Shown here in pieces: positions 7,088 through 15,375 of a DNA stretch of 42,098 nucleotides (within the stretch, counting starts at the first letter, position 1; every line of letters begins with the position of its first letter). Where the stretch lies: positions 1 through 42,098 of the forward strand of contig CAJUIP010000031.1 of assembly GCA_910586315.1 (NCBI GenBank), read 5' to 3'. The position numbers and the translations under genes are program-made. The notes beneath the pieces are model-generated. The model was not told the origin of the DNA. It did no database searches and was given only the letters and a program-made list of their open reading frames with translations. The DNA is from an uncultured Lachnospiraceae bacterium. GTDB lineage: Bacteria; Bacillota; Clostridia; Lachnospirales; Lachnospiraceae.

Positions 7088-8866
7088 ATGAAGCGATACG
7101 AGAAATATATAAAGCCATATCTTGGCGCATTCATCCTGGGGCCGATGATGATGCTGACAGAGGTGGCAGGTGAGGTCATGCTGCCGAAACTTATGTCTTT
7201 AATTATCAACAACGGCGTAAGCCAGAGAGATGTGGGCTATATCATCCGGACAGGGCTTTTAATGGTATTGGCCGTTCTTATTATGGCGGTGGGCGGTACT
7301 CTCGGCGCGTATTTTGCGGCTAAGGCATCCATCAGCTTCACCAGTGACCTTAGAAGGGATGTGTTTAAAAAGGTCCAGCAGTTTTCCTTTTCCAACATTG
7401 ATACGTTCAGTACAGGCTCCCTTGTCACAAGACTGACTAATGATATTCAGCAGGTCCAGAATGTGCTGACCATGGGACTTAAAATGGCCCTTCGGGCGCC
7501 GGGCATGTTCGTGGGGGCTTTGATTATGGCCTTTATGATGAATTACAGGCTGGCGGTGATTGTTCTCATTGTGATTCCTGTTCTGCTGTCTGCCATCATC
7601 CTGATCTTAAAAACGGCATTCCCGCGGTTTGAGACCATGCAGAAAAAGCTGGACCGCTTAAACTCCGGCATTCAGGAAACCTTAACCAATGTGCGGGTGG
7701 TAAAGTCCTTTGTGAGGGAGGACCATGAAATTAACAAATTTTCAAATCTGAATACGGATTTGAAGGACAGCAGCCTGCGGGCCATGAAAATCGTCATTGT
7801 AACGATGCCGGTGATGACGCTTGCCATGAATTTCACTACGTTAGCGGTGGTGTGGTACGGCGGAAATATCATCATCGCGGGGAATATGCTGGTGGGAGAC
7901 CTGACTGCCTTTATCACTTACATCATACAGATTCTCATGTCCCTTATGATGCTTTCCATGGTATTTTTACAGAGCTCCCGCGCCAGAGCTTCCTTAAAGC
8001 GCATCAATGAGGTGATGGACACGGAGGTGGATTTGAACGATGCTCATGCAGCCTTTCCGGAAAGGAAGGTGGAGCAGGGCCGTGTGGAATTTGAGGATGT
8101 CTGTTTTGGATACGCCCATGAGGGAGCGTCCGGCGGGTTGGTGTTAAGTCATATAAGCTTTGCGGTGGAGGCCGGCCAGACCATCGGCATGATTGGTTCC
8201 ACCGGAAGCGGAAAGACCACTCTGGTTCAGTTAATCCCAAGACTTTATGATGTTTCCTCCGGCCGCGTGCTGGTGGACGGCGTGGACGTGAGGGATTATT
8301 CCCTGAAAAATTTGCGGGACGGCGTCGGTATGGTGCTCCAGAAAAACGTACTGTTCTCCGGAACCATAGAGGAAAATTTACGGTGGGGAGATGAGGAAGC
8401 GGCCATGGACGAGGTGAAAACGGCAGCACAGAGCGCACAGGCGGACGGCTTTGTCACGGCGTTTTCCCATGGCTACCAGACAGAAATCGGACAGGGCGGA
8501 GCAGGAGTTTCAGGCGGACAGAAGCAGAGGCTCTGCATTGCAAGAGCCCTCTTAAAGAAACCGAAAATCCTGATTCTGGACGACTCCACAAGCGCCGTGG
8601 ATACGGCTACCGAGGCCGGAATCCGGGAGAGCTTTCGCAGGGAATTAAAGAATACCACAAAGTTCATTATTGCCCAGAGAATTTCGTCGGTTCAGGAGGC
8701 GGATCTGATTCTGGTTATGGAGGAGGGGGCCATCATCGGGCGTGGAACCCATGATGAGCTTCTTAAGACCTGTAAAACCTATGAAGAAATTTACAGAACT
8801 CAGACGGGAAGTGAAGAAATAGATGGACTGACAAAGGCATTCCAGGGACAGGAGGTGACGGCATGA
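7088..8866 (+). CDS. ABC exporter half-transporter with degenerate ATP site
   Basis: A 592-residue protein: six-helix exporter membrane domain (about 1-310), then an ATPase domain with Walker A GSTGSGKTT (370-378), signature VSGGQ (474-478) and Walker B ILILDD (494-499). The residue that should be the catalytic glutamate is D499, and the switch histidine is Q530 (IIAQR). These two changes are the known marks of the non-catalytic subunit of heterodimeric exporters such as TM287/288, BmrCD and LmrCD. AGGAGG lies 8 bp before the ATG. It overlaps the partner gene by 4 bp. Export of drugs or lipids is likely; the substrate is unknown. Confidence 0.94.
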   Translation: MKRYEKYIKPYLGAFILGPMMMLTEVAGEVMLPKLMSLIINNGVSQRDVGYIIRTGLLMVLAVLIMAVGGTLGAYFAAKASISFTSDLRRDVFKKVQQFSFSNIDTFSTGSLVTRLTNDIQQVQNVLTMGLKMALRAPGMFVGALIMAFMMNYRLAVIVLIVIPVLLSAIILILKTAFPRFETMQKKLDRLNSGIQETLTNVRVVKSFVREDHEINKFSNLNTDLKDSSLRAMKIVIVTMPVMTLAMNFTTLAVVWYGGNIIIAGNMLVGDLTAFITYIIQILMSLMMLSMVFLQSSRARASLKRINEVMDTEVDLNDAHAAFPERKVEQGRVEFEDVCFGYAHEGASGGLVLSHISFAVEAGQTIGMIGSTGSGKTTLVQLIPRLYDVSSGRVLVDGVDVRDYSLKNLRDGVGMVLQKNVLFSGTIEENLRWGDEEAAMDEVKTAAQSAQADGFVTAFSHGYQTEIGQGGAGVSGGQKQRLCIARALLKKPKILILDDSTSAVDTATEAGIRESFRRELKNTTKFIIAQRISSVQEADLILVMEEGAIIGRGTHDELLKTCKTYEEIYRTQTGSEEIDGLTKAFQGQEVTA

Positions 8867-10758
8867 ACAGAAGCGAGAGAGAGAAAAGCTTAAAAAGGCG
8901 TTACGGCAGCCGGGTAGCCCAGGTAAGGCGGGGCGGCGGCCCTGGAGGTCCAGGTGGACCAGGCGGCCCCGGGCGTCACGGGGCCATGGCAAGAGGAGGA
9001 GGCCTGCCGAAAAACAGCGCCGTCACCATCAGGAGGCTATTGTCTTATCTGGAACAGGATAGGTTTAAAATGGGCCTGGCTTTCTTTTGCGTCATTGTAA
9101 ATACTGTGGCGAGCCTGGCCGGGTCTTATATGTTAAGACCCATCATAAATCAATTTATAGCCCCGGCCGACGGAAGTCCCGGAAGCGTATCGGGACTGGC
9201 GGGAGGGATTGTCCTTCTGGCGGCGGTCTATCTGGCGGGGGTGGCGGCCAACTATTTACAGTCCGTCATTATGCTTAAGGTGGCCCAGGGAGCTTTGCTG
9301 CGGCTCCGTATGGACCTGTTTACGAAGATGCAGAAGCTTCCGGTACGGTTTTATGACACCAACGCAAACGGCGATCTGATGAGCCGGTTTACAAATGATG
9401 TGGATACCATCGGCAATATGTTAAGCAGTACTCTGGTCCAGCTGTTCTCCGGGGCTCTCAGCATTGTGGGAACTCTGGCCCTGATGATTTACACAAACCT
9501 GTACCTGACTGTGATTACCCTGGTTTTAATCCCCCTGATTCTTAAGGCAGGCGGGGCCGTGGCCGGAAGAAGCCAGAAATATTTCCAGGCCCAGCAGTCC
9601 GCCCTGGGCGCTTTAAACGGCTATATTGAGGAGACGATAACCGGACAGAAGGTAGTGAAGGTGTTCTGCCATGAGGACGTGGCAGAAGAGGAATTTGAAA
9701 TTTTAAATGATGATCTTAAGAAGAAGCAGATCATGGCCCAATTCCTGGGAGGCCTCATGGGCCCGGTCATGAACAGCTTAAGCCAGATCAACTACGCGGT
9801 TACGGCCTGTGTCGGCGGTCTGCTTTGCGTGCTTAAGGGATTTGACGTGGGCGGTCTTACTGTGTTCTTAAGTTTCTCCAGACAGTTTTCCCGCCCCATC
9901 AATGAAATCTCCATGCAGGTATCCAATGTTTTTTCGGCTCTGGCAGGCGCGGAGCGGGTGTTTGCCATAATGGATGAGGAGCCGGAAGCTTCCGATGACG
10001 CGGATGCCGTTTCCATGGAAGGCATGAGAGGGGAAGTGGTACTTGAGAACGTGACCTTTGGCTATGACCCGGGCAAAGTGATATTAAAGAACATAAGCCT
10101 CTATGCAAAGCCGGGACAGAAAATCGCCTTTGTGGGTTCCACCGGAGCCGGAAAAACCACCATAACAAATTTAATCAACCGGTTTTACGATATTCAGGAA
10201 GGGTCCATCACCATTGACGGCGTGGACATCCGCCATATCCGCCGGGATGAGTTAAGGAAAAATATCGCCATGGTCCTTCAGGATACTCACCTGTTTACCG
10301 GAACTGTTATGGAAAATATCCGGTATGGACGGCTTTCCGCCACTGATGAGGAGGTCATAAGGGCGGCGAAAACCGCTTCCGCCCATTCCTTTATCATGCG
10401 GCTTCCCAAAGGCTACGACACGGTTCTGGAAAGCGACGGCGCCAATTTGAGCCAGGGGCAGAGGCAGCTTATTAACATTGCCCGCGCCGCTGTTTCAAAG
10501 GCTCCTATTCTGATTCTTGACGAGGCCACCAGCTCCGTGGATACGAGAACGGAAAAACACATTGAGCACGGCATGGACCGTCTGATGGCGGACAGAACTA
10601 CCTTTGTGATCGCGCACAGACTTTCCACCGTAAGGAATGCCAACGCCATTATGGTTCTGGAAAACGGCGAGATTATTGAACGGGGCGACCATGATGATCT
10701 TCTTGAAAAGAAGGGAAGATATTACAACCTTTACACAGGCTTGACTGAGCTTGACTGA
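8863..10758 (+). CDS. ABC exporter half-transporter with canonical ATP site
   Basis: The 631-residue partner of the preceding gene has a membrane domain at about 65-365, Walker A GSTGAGKTT (425-433), catalytic E554 (ILILDEATS) and switch H585 (IAHRLST). Its signature is LSQGQ (529-533) instead of LSGGQ. In a heterodimer that weak signature faces the degenerate Walker site of the partner, while its own good Walker site faces VSGGQ. The N-terminus carries an unusual cytoplasmic stretch of GGP repeats (24-37) ahead of the first helix. The ATG overlaps the upstream stop (ATGA), so translation is coupled. No clear terminator follows. Confidence 0.94.
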   Translation: MNRSEREKSLKRRYGSRVAQVRRGGGPGGPGGPGGPGRHGAMARGGGLPKNSAVTIRRLLSYLEQDRFKMGLAFFCVIVNTVASLAGSYMLRPIINQFIAPADGSPGSVSGLAGGIVLLAAVYLAGVAANYLQSVIMLKVAQGALLRLRMDLFTKMQKLPVRFYDTNANGDLMSRFTNDVDTIGNMLSSTLVQLFSGALSIVGTLALMIYTNLYLTVITLVLIPLILKAGGAVAGRSQKYFQAQQSALGALNGYIEETITGQKVVKVFCHEDVAEEEFEILNDDLKKKQIMAQFLGGLMGPVMNSLSQINYAVTACVGGLLCVLKGFDVGGLTVFLSFSRQFSRPINEISMQVSNVFSALAGAERVFAIMDEEPEASDDADAVSMEGMRGEVVLENVTFGYDPGKVILKNISLYAKPGQKIAFVGSTGAGKTTITNLINRFYDIQEGSITIDGVDIRHIRRDELRKNIAMVLQDTHLFTGTVMENIRYGRLSATDEEVIRAAKTASAHSFIMRLPKGYDTVLESDGANLSQGQRQLINIARAAVSKAPILILDEATSSVDTRTEKHIEHGMDRLMADRTTFVIAHRLSTVRNANAIMVLENGEIIERGDHDDLLEKKGRYYNLYTGLTELD

Positions 10759-10832
10759 TTTTTCATCGTGTTTTTTTTTAAATACAATAACGAAAACCTT
10801 ACTTTTTTGTTAATTTGCAAACGGTTTCCTAA

Positions 10833-10861
10833 TTGTACAAAAGTTCTAAATATGCTATACT
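10833..10861 (+). promoter_or_regulatory. Promoter of the rnf operon
   Basis: TTGTAC at 10833-10838, 17 bp, TATACT at 10856-10861 with TGC immediately before (extended -10). Transcription should start near 10868, leaving a leader of about 180 nt before rnfC. Confidence 0.72.
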
Positions 10862-10887
10862 ACACCTTGATGGGTGCTTATGATACT

Positions 10888-11017
10888 GTGACAGTTCAGT
10901 CTCACGTCTTCCCGCCTGTTTTCCCAATTGCACAGGCCAGGAAACCTCAGCGCAGCCCCGCTACGCCGTCGGAATTTTGCCTGGATGGAGCACTAGAGCG
11001 TGCGGCTGAACTGTTAC
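10888..11017 (+). ncRNA. Candidate structured leader RNA of the rnf operon (unassigned)
   Basis: GTGACAGTTCAG (10888-10899) pairs with CTGAACTGTTAC (11006-11017) over 12 bp, including one G-U, closing a domain of about 130 nt. Inside, GCCTGT (10914-10919) pairs with ACAGGC (10932-10937), and GCAC (10990-10993) with GTGC (11000-11003). CCAGG (10937-10941) may pair with CCTGG (10980-10984), which would compete with the first inner hairpin. The ribosome binding site of rnfC lies about 15-20 nt after the closing helix. No T-run follows, so control would act on translation or RNA stability. It was not matched by eye to any known riboswitch. Confidence 0.5.
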
Positions 11018-11047
11018 ATGAAATTTTAGAGAAAGAAGGTTTGTTAA

Positions 11048-12376
11048 ATGGGTCTGAACACATTTATAGGCGGCGTTCATCCCTATGAGGGAAAAGAACT
11101 GTCTTCCGATAAGCCGATTCAGGTAATCCAGCCTAAAGGCGAGCTGGTATTCCCATTGTCTCAGCATATCGGCGCTCCTGCAAAGCCACTTGTGGCAAAG
11201 GGCGATACGGTGTTAATGGGTCAGAAAATTGCAGAAGCCGGAGGGTTTATCTCGGCTAACGTGATCTGTTCCGTTTCCGGAACGGTAAAAGGAATTGAAC
11301 CCCGCCTGGTAGCCAACGGCAGCATGGTACAATCTATCATTGTGGAAAATGACGGTGAGTATAAGGCCGTGGAGGGATTTGGCGAAAAACGCGATTACAA
11401 AGCTCTTTCCAAGCAGGAAATCCGCGATATTGTTAAGGAGGCCGGCATTGTCGGTATGGGAGGCGCAGGTTTCCCGACAAACGTGAAGCTGACTCCGAAG
11501 AATGAAGAGGAAATTGATTACATTATCGTTAATGCGGCGGAGTGTGAACCGTATCTGACCTCGGATTATCGCGTGATGATGGAACAGCCGGAGAGACTTG
11601 TGGGCGGCCTTAAGGTCATGTTACATATCTTTGATAAGGCCAAGGGCGTGATCGGCATTGAGGAAAACAAGCCGGAGGCTATCAAAAAGCTTCAGGAGCT
11701 TGTGAAGGATGAGCCGAGAATGGAAGTATGCCCGTTAAAGACGAAATACCCCCAGGGCGGCGAGCGCTTCCTGATTTACGCGGTCACAGGCGGCCGAGAA
11801 ATCAACTCCACCATGCTGCCTGCCGATGCCGGATGTATCGTGGACAACGTGGATACGGTCGTGGCTATTTACAATGCCGTCTGCGAGTCCACTCCGTTAA
11901 TCAGAAGGATTATTACCGTGACAGGAGATGCCATTGCGAATCCCCAAAACTTTGAAGTGAAGCTTGGAAGCTGCTACAGAGAGCTTTTAGAGGCGGCAGG
12001 CGGTTTTAAGGAAGAGCCGGAGAAGATGCTTTCCGGCGGCCCCATGATGGGGCAGGCCCTGTTCTCTCTGGATATTCCTGTTATGAAAACTTCTTCCGCG
12101 CTGACCTGTTTTACAAAAGACCAGGTGGCCGCCAATGAAGAATCCCCATGTATCCGCTGCGGACGCTGCGTGGAAGTATGTCCGGGACATGTGGTTCCAC
12201 AGATGATGATGGCGGCCGCGGAGCGCCATGATCTGGCGCTGTTTGAAAAATTAAACGGCATGGAGTGCTGCGAATGCGGCTCCTGTACCTTTATCTGTCC
12301 GGCTCACAGACCCCTTACACAGGCGTTTAAGGAAATGCGTAAGGCTGTGATGGCAGCAAGAAGAAAGAAAGCGTAG
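11048..12376 (+). CDS. rnfC: Rnf electron transport complex subunit C
   Basis: RnfC is the peripheral subunit that hands electrons to NAD+ in the ferredoxin:NAD+ oxidoreductase. The 442-residue protein has the glycine-rich nucleotide/flavin loop GMGGAGFPTNVKL (from 137) and two [4Fe-4S] motifs, C368-C371-C374-C378 and C407-C410-C413-C417, each followed by a proline. It lacks the long Ala-rich C-terminal tail of many proteobacterial RnfC proteins. It is the first gene of a six-gene operon rnfCDGEAB, the clostridial order, and follows an unusual structured leader. The ribosome binding site is AGAAAGAAGG, 7 bp before the ATG. Confidence 0.97.
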   Translation: MGLNTFIGGVHPYEGKELSSDKPIQVIQPKGELVFPLSQHIGAPAKPLVAKGDTVLMGQKIAEAGGFISANVICSVSGTVKGIEPRLVANGSMVQSIIVENDGEYKAVEGFGEKRDYKALSKQEIRDIVKEAGIVGMGGAGFPTNVKLTPKNEEEIDYIIVNAAECEPYLTSDYRVMMEQPERLVGGLKVMLHIFDKAKGVIGIEENKPEAIKKLQELVKDEPRMEVCPLKTKYPQGGERFLIYAVTGGREINSTMLPADAGCIVDNVDTVVAIYNAVCESTPLIRRIITVTGDAIANPQNFEVKLGSCYRELLEAAGGFKEEPEKMLSGGPMMGQALFSLDIPVMKTSSALTCFTKDQVAANEESPCIRCGRCVEVCPGHVVPQMMMAAAERHDLALFEKLNGMECCECGSCTFICPAHRPLTQAFKEMRKAVMAARRKKA

Positions 12377-12388
12377 GAGGTGTAACAA

Positions 12389-13333
12389 ATGAGTAAATTA
12401 TTGAATGTGTCATCCTCACCTCATGTACGTAACGGCATTTCCACAAAAAATATTATGTACGATGTGGCTATCGCCATGCTTCCTGCAACCATCTGGGGTG
12501 TGATGCAGTTTGGGATTTATTCCCTGGTAGTAGTAGCGGCGACGGTTCTTTCCTGTGTGTTGAGCGAATATGCTTTTGAGACACTGATGCATAAGCCTGT
12601 CACCATAAGCGACGGCAGCGCCGTTGTAACCGGAATGATCCTGGGGCTTAACATGCCCCCGACCATTCCTCTGTGGATGCCGGTCCTTGGCGGCGTCTTC
12701 GCCATCATCGTTGTAAAGCAGCTTTACGGCGGCCTTGGCCAAAACTGGATGAACCCGGCTCTGGCGGCAAGATGTTTCCTGTTAATTTCTTTTGCAGGGT
12801 CAATGACAAAGTTTACGGATCCCGTGACCGATGCCATTGCAGGCGCGACTCCCCTTGCGACGATCAAGGCGGGCGGTACCTATGACGTTGCTTCCATGTT
12901 TATCGGTAAAATCCCCGGAACGATCGGTGAGGTTTCCGTCATCGCGCTGTTAATCGGCGCTGCTTACCTTCTGTATAAGAAAGTCATTACGATCCGGATC
13001 CCGGGAACGTATATTCTTACCTTTGCGGTTTTTGCGTTCCTTTTCGGCCAGCACAATGTAAGCTATGTTCTGGCGGAGGTCTGCGGCGGCGGCCTGATCT
13101 TCGGCGCATTCTTCATGGCGACCGACTATGTGACCAGCCCCATTACCCCCAAAGGACAGATTGTTTTCGGCGTATGTCTCGGTATCCTTACCGGACTGTT
13201 CCGTCTCTTCGGTGGCAGCGCAGAGGGAGTATCTTATGCGATTATCTTCTGTAATATGCTGGTTCCGTTAATCGAGAAGTATACGCTTCCCACAGCATTT
13301 GGAAAAGGGGGTAAGAAAAATGGCGGCAAGTAA
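12389..13333 (+). CDS. rnfD: Rnf electron transport complex subunit D
   Basis: A 314-residue integral membrane subunit related to NqrB, with several hydrophobic helices and a covalently bound FMN. The flavin-attachment threonine is T154 in DAIAGATPL; the family often has S or T where this protein has A151. The loop GLGQNWMNPALAARCF (115-130) is highly conserved in RnfD/NqrB. It is thought to carry electrons across the membrane and take part in Na+ or H+ pumping. AGGAGGTG precedes the ATG. It overlaps rnfG by 14 bp. Confidence 0.97.
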   Translation: MSKLLNVSSSPHVRNGISTKNIMYDVAIAMLPATIWGVMQFGIYSLVVVAATVLSCVLSEYAFETLMHKPVTISDGSAVVTGMILGLNMPPTIPLWMPVLGGVFAIIVVKQLYGGLGQNWMNPALAARCFLLISFAGSMTKFTDPVTDAIAGATPLATIKAGGTYDVASMFIGKIPGTIGEVSVIALLIGAAYLLYKKVITIRIPGTYILTFAVFAFLFGQHNVSYVLAEVCGGGLIFGAFFMATDYVTSPITPKGQIVFGVCLGILTGLFRLFGGSAEGVSYAIIFCNMLVPLIEKYTLPTAFGKGGKKNGGK

Positions 13334-13937
13334 GTCTGGTTTCATGAAAGATGCCCTGATCCTGTTTGCAATTACCCTGGTTTCCGGTATCTGCCTGGGC
13401 TTTGTCTATGATGTGACAAAGGGTCCGATCGAACAGGCAACGATCGCGGCCAATAACGCAACCTACCGCGAGGTTTTATCCACTGCGGAATCCTTTGAAA
13501 CCGCGGCGGGGTCGGAAGAGACCATCGAGGCAACCGCGGAAGAGTTTGGAACCCTGGGCTATGGCAGCGTCGCTATCGAGTCCGTTCTTGAGGGCAGGGA
13601 CGCAAGCGGAAACGTCGTGGGATATGTCATTAACTCTCTGTCCAAAAACAGCTATGGCGGGGCCGTAAAGCTTTCCATCGGTTTTGATATGGATGGAACC
13701 ATCACCGGCGTGGGGATCCGTGAGATAAGCGATACGCCGGGCCTTGGCTTGAAAGCGAAAGAACCGGCTTACAGGGATCAGTTTGTCGGTAAAAACGCGG
13801 ATGTCCTCACCGTGACGAAGAGCGGCCAGGCGGGGGATGATGAAATCAACGCCATCAGCGGCGCTACCATCACCTCCAATGCAACCACAAATGCAGTCAA
13901 TGCAGCTCTTTATTATCTGCATACTTATATGAATTAG
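13320..13937 (+). CDS. rnfG: Rnf electron transport complex subunit G
   Basis: A 205-residue subunit with one N-terminal membrane helix and an extracytoplasmic FMN-binding domain. The FMN is attached by ApbE to the threonine of the SGAT motif (180-183 in AISGATIT). The ATG at 13320 is chosen because GGGGG lies 8 bp upstream; a TTG start at 13299 is possible in frame but less likely. It overlaps rnfD by 14 bp and is followed after 13 bp by rnfE. A separate apbE gene is not seen in this window, so the flavin transferase must be encoded elsewhere. Confidence 0.96.
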   Translation: MAASKSGFMKDALILFAITLVSGICLGFVYDVTKGPIEQATIAANNATYREVLSTAESFETAAGSEETIEATAEEFGTLGYGSVAIESVLEGRDASGNVVGYVINSLSKNSYGGAVKLSIGFDMDGTITGVGIREISDTPGLGLKAKEPAYRDQFVGKNADVLTVTKSGQAGDDEINAISGATITSNATTNAVNAALYYLHTYMN

Positions 13938-13950
13938 GAGGTGGGTGTAA

Positions 13951-14769
13951 ATGAATAAATGTACAGAACGCCTTTATAACGGTATTATCAAAGAGAATCC
14001 TACCTTCATCCTGATGCTTGGCATGTGTCCGACTCTTGCAACGACCACATCCGCAGTCAACGGTCTTGGCATGGGACTCTCCACAACGGCTGTACTGATG
14101 TTTTCCAACCTGATCATCTCTGCGCTCCGCAAGATTATTCCGGACCGCGTGCGTATTCCGGCCTTCATTGTTATTGTGGCCAGCCTGGTAACGGTTGTAC
14201 AGCTTTTAATGCAGGGGTATGTACCGTCCCTGTATGCTTCCCTTGGTATCTACATTCCGCTTATTGTTGTAAACTGCATTATTCTTGGCCGCGCCGAGTC
14301 CTATGCAGCGAAAAACGGTCCGGTGGAATCTTTCTTTGACGGTGTCGGCATGGGGCTTGGCTTTACGCTGGCTCTGACCGTGATTGGAATGTGCCGTGAG
14401 TTCTTCGGCGCGGGCGCCGTATTCGGACATGAGATTATTCCGGAGGCATACCATATTTCCATCCTGGTTCTGGCTCCTGGCGCTCTGTTTACTCTGGCTA
14501 TGCTGACTGCCATTCAGAATAAGTTAAGGCTTCCAAGCGCCACCAACGGCGACGCGCCAAAGTCTGACCTGGCCTGCGGCGGCGACTGCTTACATTGCAC
14601 GGGCTGTGCGGGCATGGCAAACCATGCGGTTCTGGCTGAGAAGAAGGCGGCTGAGGCAGCGGCAGCAGCTGCAGCAAAGAAAGCGGCAGCGGAAAAGGCT
14701 CTGGCGGCAAAGAAGGCGGCGGAAGCGGCAAAAACCGCTGAGACACAGAAGGAAGCAGAAGAGAAGTAA
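13951..14769 (+). CDS. rnfE: Rnf electron transport complex subunit E with Cys-rich, Ala/Lys-rich C-terminal extension
   Basis: The first 195 residues are a normal six-helix RnfE/NqrD. C26 (MCPTLA) and C109 (VNCIILG) are the cysteines that, with two from RnfA, hold an iron-sulfur centre inside the membrane. Typical RnfE ends near residue 200-230. Here a cytoplasmic tail of about 75 residues continues with a cysteine cluster C209-x3-C213-x2-C216-x2-C219, then a long Ala/Lys/Glu-rich helix-like stretch (230-272). The cluster resembles a metal or Fe-S binding site. AGGAGG precedes the ATG. The tail is coded by repetitive GCG/AAG codons. Confidence 0.95.
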   Translation: MNKCTERLYNGIIKENPTFILMLGMCPTLATTTSAVNGLGMGLSTTAVLMFSNLIISALRKIIPDRVRIPAFIVIVASLVTVVQLLMQGYVPSLYASLGIYIPLIVVNCIILGRAESYAAKNGPVESFFDGVGMGLGFTLALTVIGMCREFFGAGAVFGHEIIPEAYHISILVLAPGALFTLAMLTAIQNKLRLPSATNGDAPKSDLACGGDCLHCTGCAGMANHAVLAEKKAAEAAAAAAAKKAAAEKALAAKKAAEAAKTAETQKEAEEK

Positions 14770-14784
14770 GGAGGAAATGGAAAA

Positions 14785-15360
14785 ATGAAAGAATTATTAT
14801 TAATTGCCATCGGCTCCGCCCTGGTAAATAACGTAGTTTTAAGCCAGTTCCTCGGACTCTGCCCGTTCCTTGGCGTATCCAAGAAAACAGAGACGGCTGC
14901 TGGTATGGGCGCCGCGGTTATTTTCGTTATCGTAATTGCGACTGCCTGCACAAGCCTGGTCTATGATTTTGTACTGACACCTTTAAATATCCAGTACCTT
15001 CAGACCATCGTATTTATTCTGGTCATTGCGGCCCTGGTACAGTTTGTTGAGATGTTTTTAAAGAAAAACATGGTAAGCCTTTACCAGGCCCTGGGCGTAT
15101 ATCTGCCGCTTATCACTACCAACTGTGCCGTTCTCGGTGTTGCGTTAACCAACGTACAGGAGGGCTACAATTTTATTCAGAGCGTTGTCAACGGTATCGG
15201 CATCTCCGTCGGATTTACGATTGCCATTATCCTGCTTGCAGGTATCCGTGAGAAGATTGAGCACAACGATGTGCCCCATTCTTTTCAGGGATCTCCCATT
15301 GTGCTGATCACAGCAAGCCTGATGTCAATCGCATTCTTCGGATTTTCCGGACTTATTTAA
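14785..15360 (+). CDS. rnfA: Rnf electron transport complex subunit A
   Basis: The 191-residue six-helix membrane subunit is homologous to RnfE and packs against it in inverted topology. C26 (GLCPFLG) and C114 (TTNCAVLG) are the conserved cysteines of the shared intramembrane iron-sulfur centre. Length and motifs are standard. AAGGAGG precedes the ATG, and the gaps to rnfE and rnfB are about 15 bp each, so it lies in the middle of one transcript. Confidence 0.97.
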   Translation: MKELLLIAIGSALVNNVVLSQFLGLCPFLGVSKKTETAAGMGAAVIFVIVIATACTSLVYDFVLTPLNIQYLQTIVFILVIAALVQFVEMFLKKNMVSLYQALGVYLPLITTNCAVLGVALTNVQEGYNFIQSVVNGIGISVGFTIAIILLAGIREKIEHNDVPHSFQGSPIVLITASLMSIAFFGFSGLI

Positions 15361-15375
15361 GGGAGGATTCGAAGG

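Noticed and set aside
10930..10950. B12-box-like GGCCAGGAAACCT in the rnf leader
   Set aside because: The remaining cobalamin riboswitch core was not found, so a cobalamin riboswitch is not claimed.
10768..11088. 106-codon plus-strand frame before rnfC
   Set aside because: It spans the rnf promoter and leader, has no ribosome binding site and overlaps rnfC in another frame.
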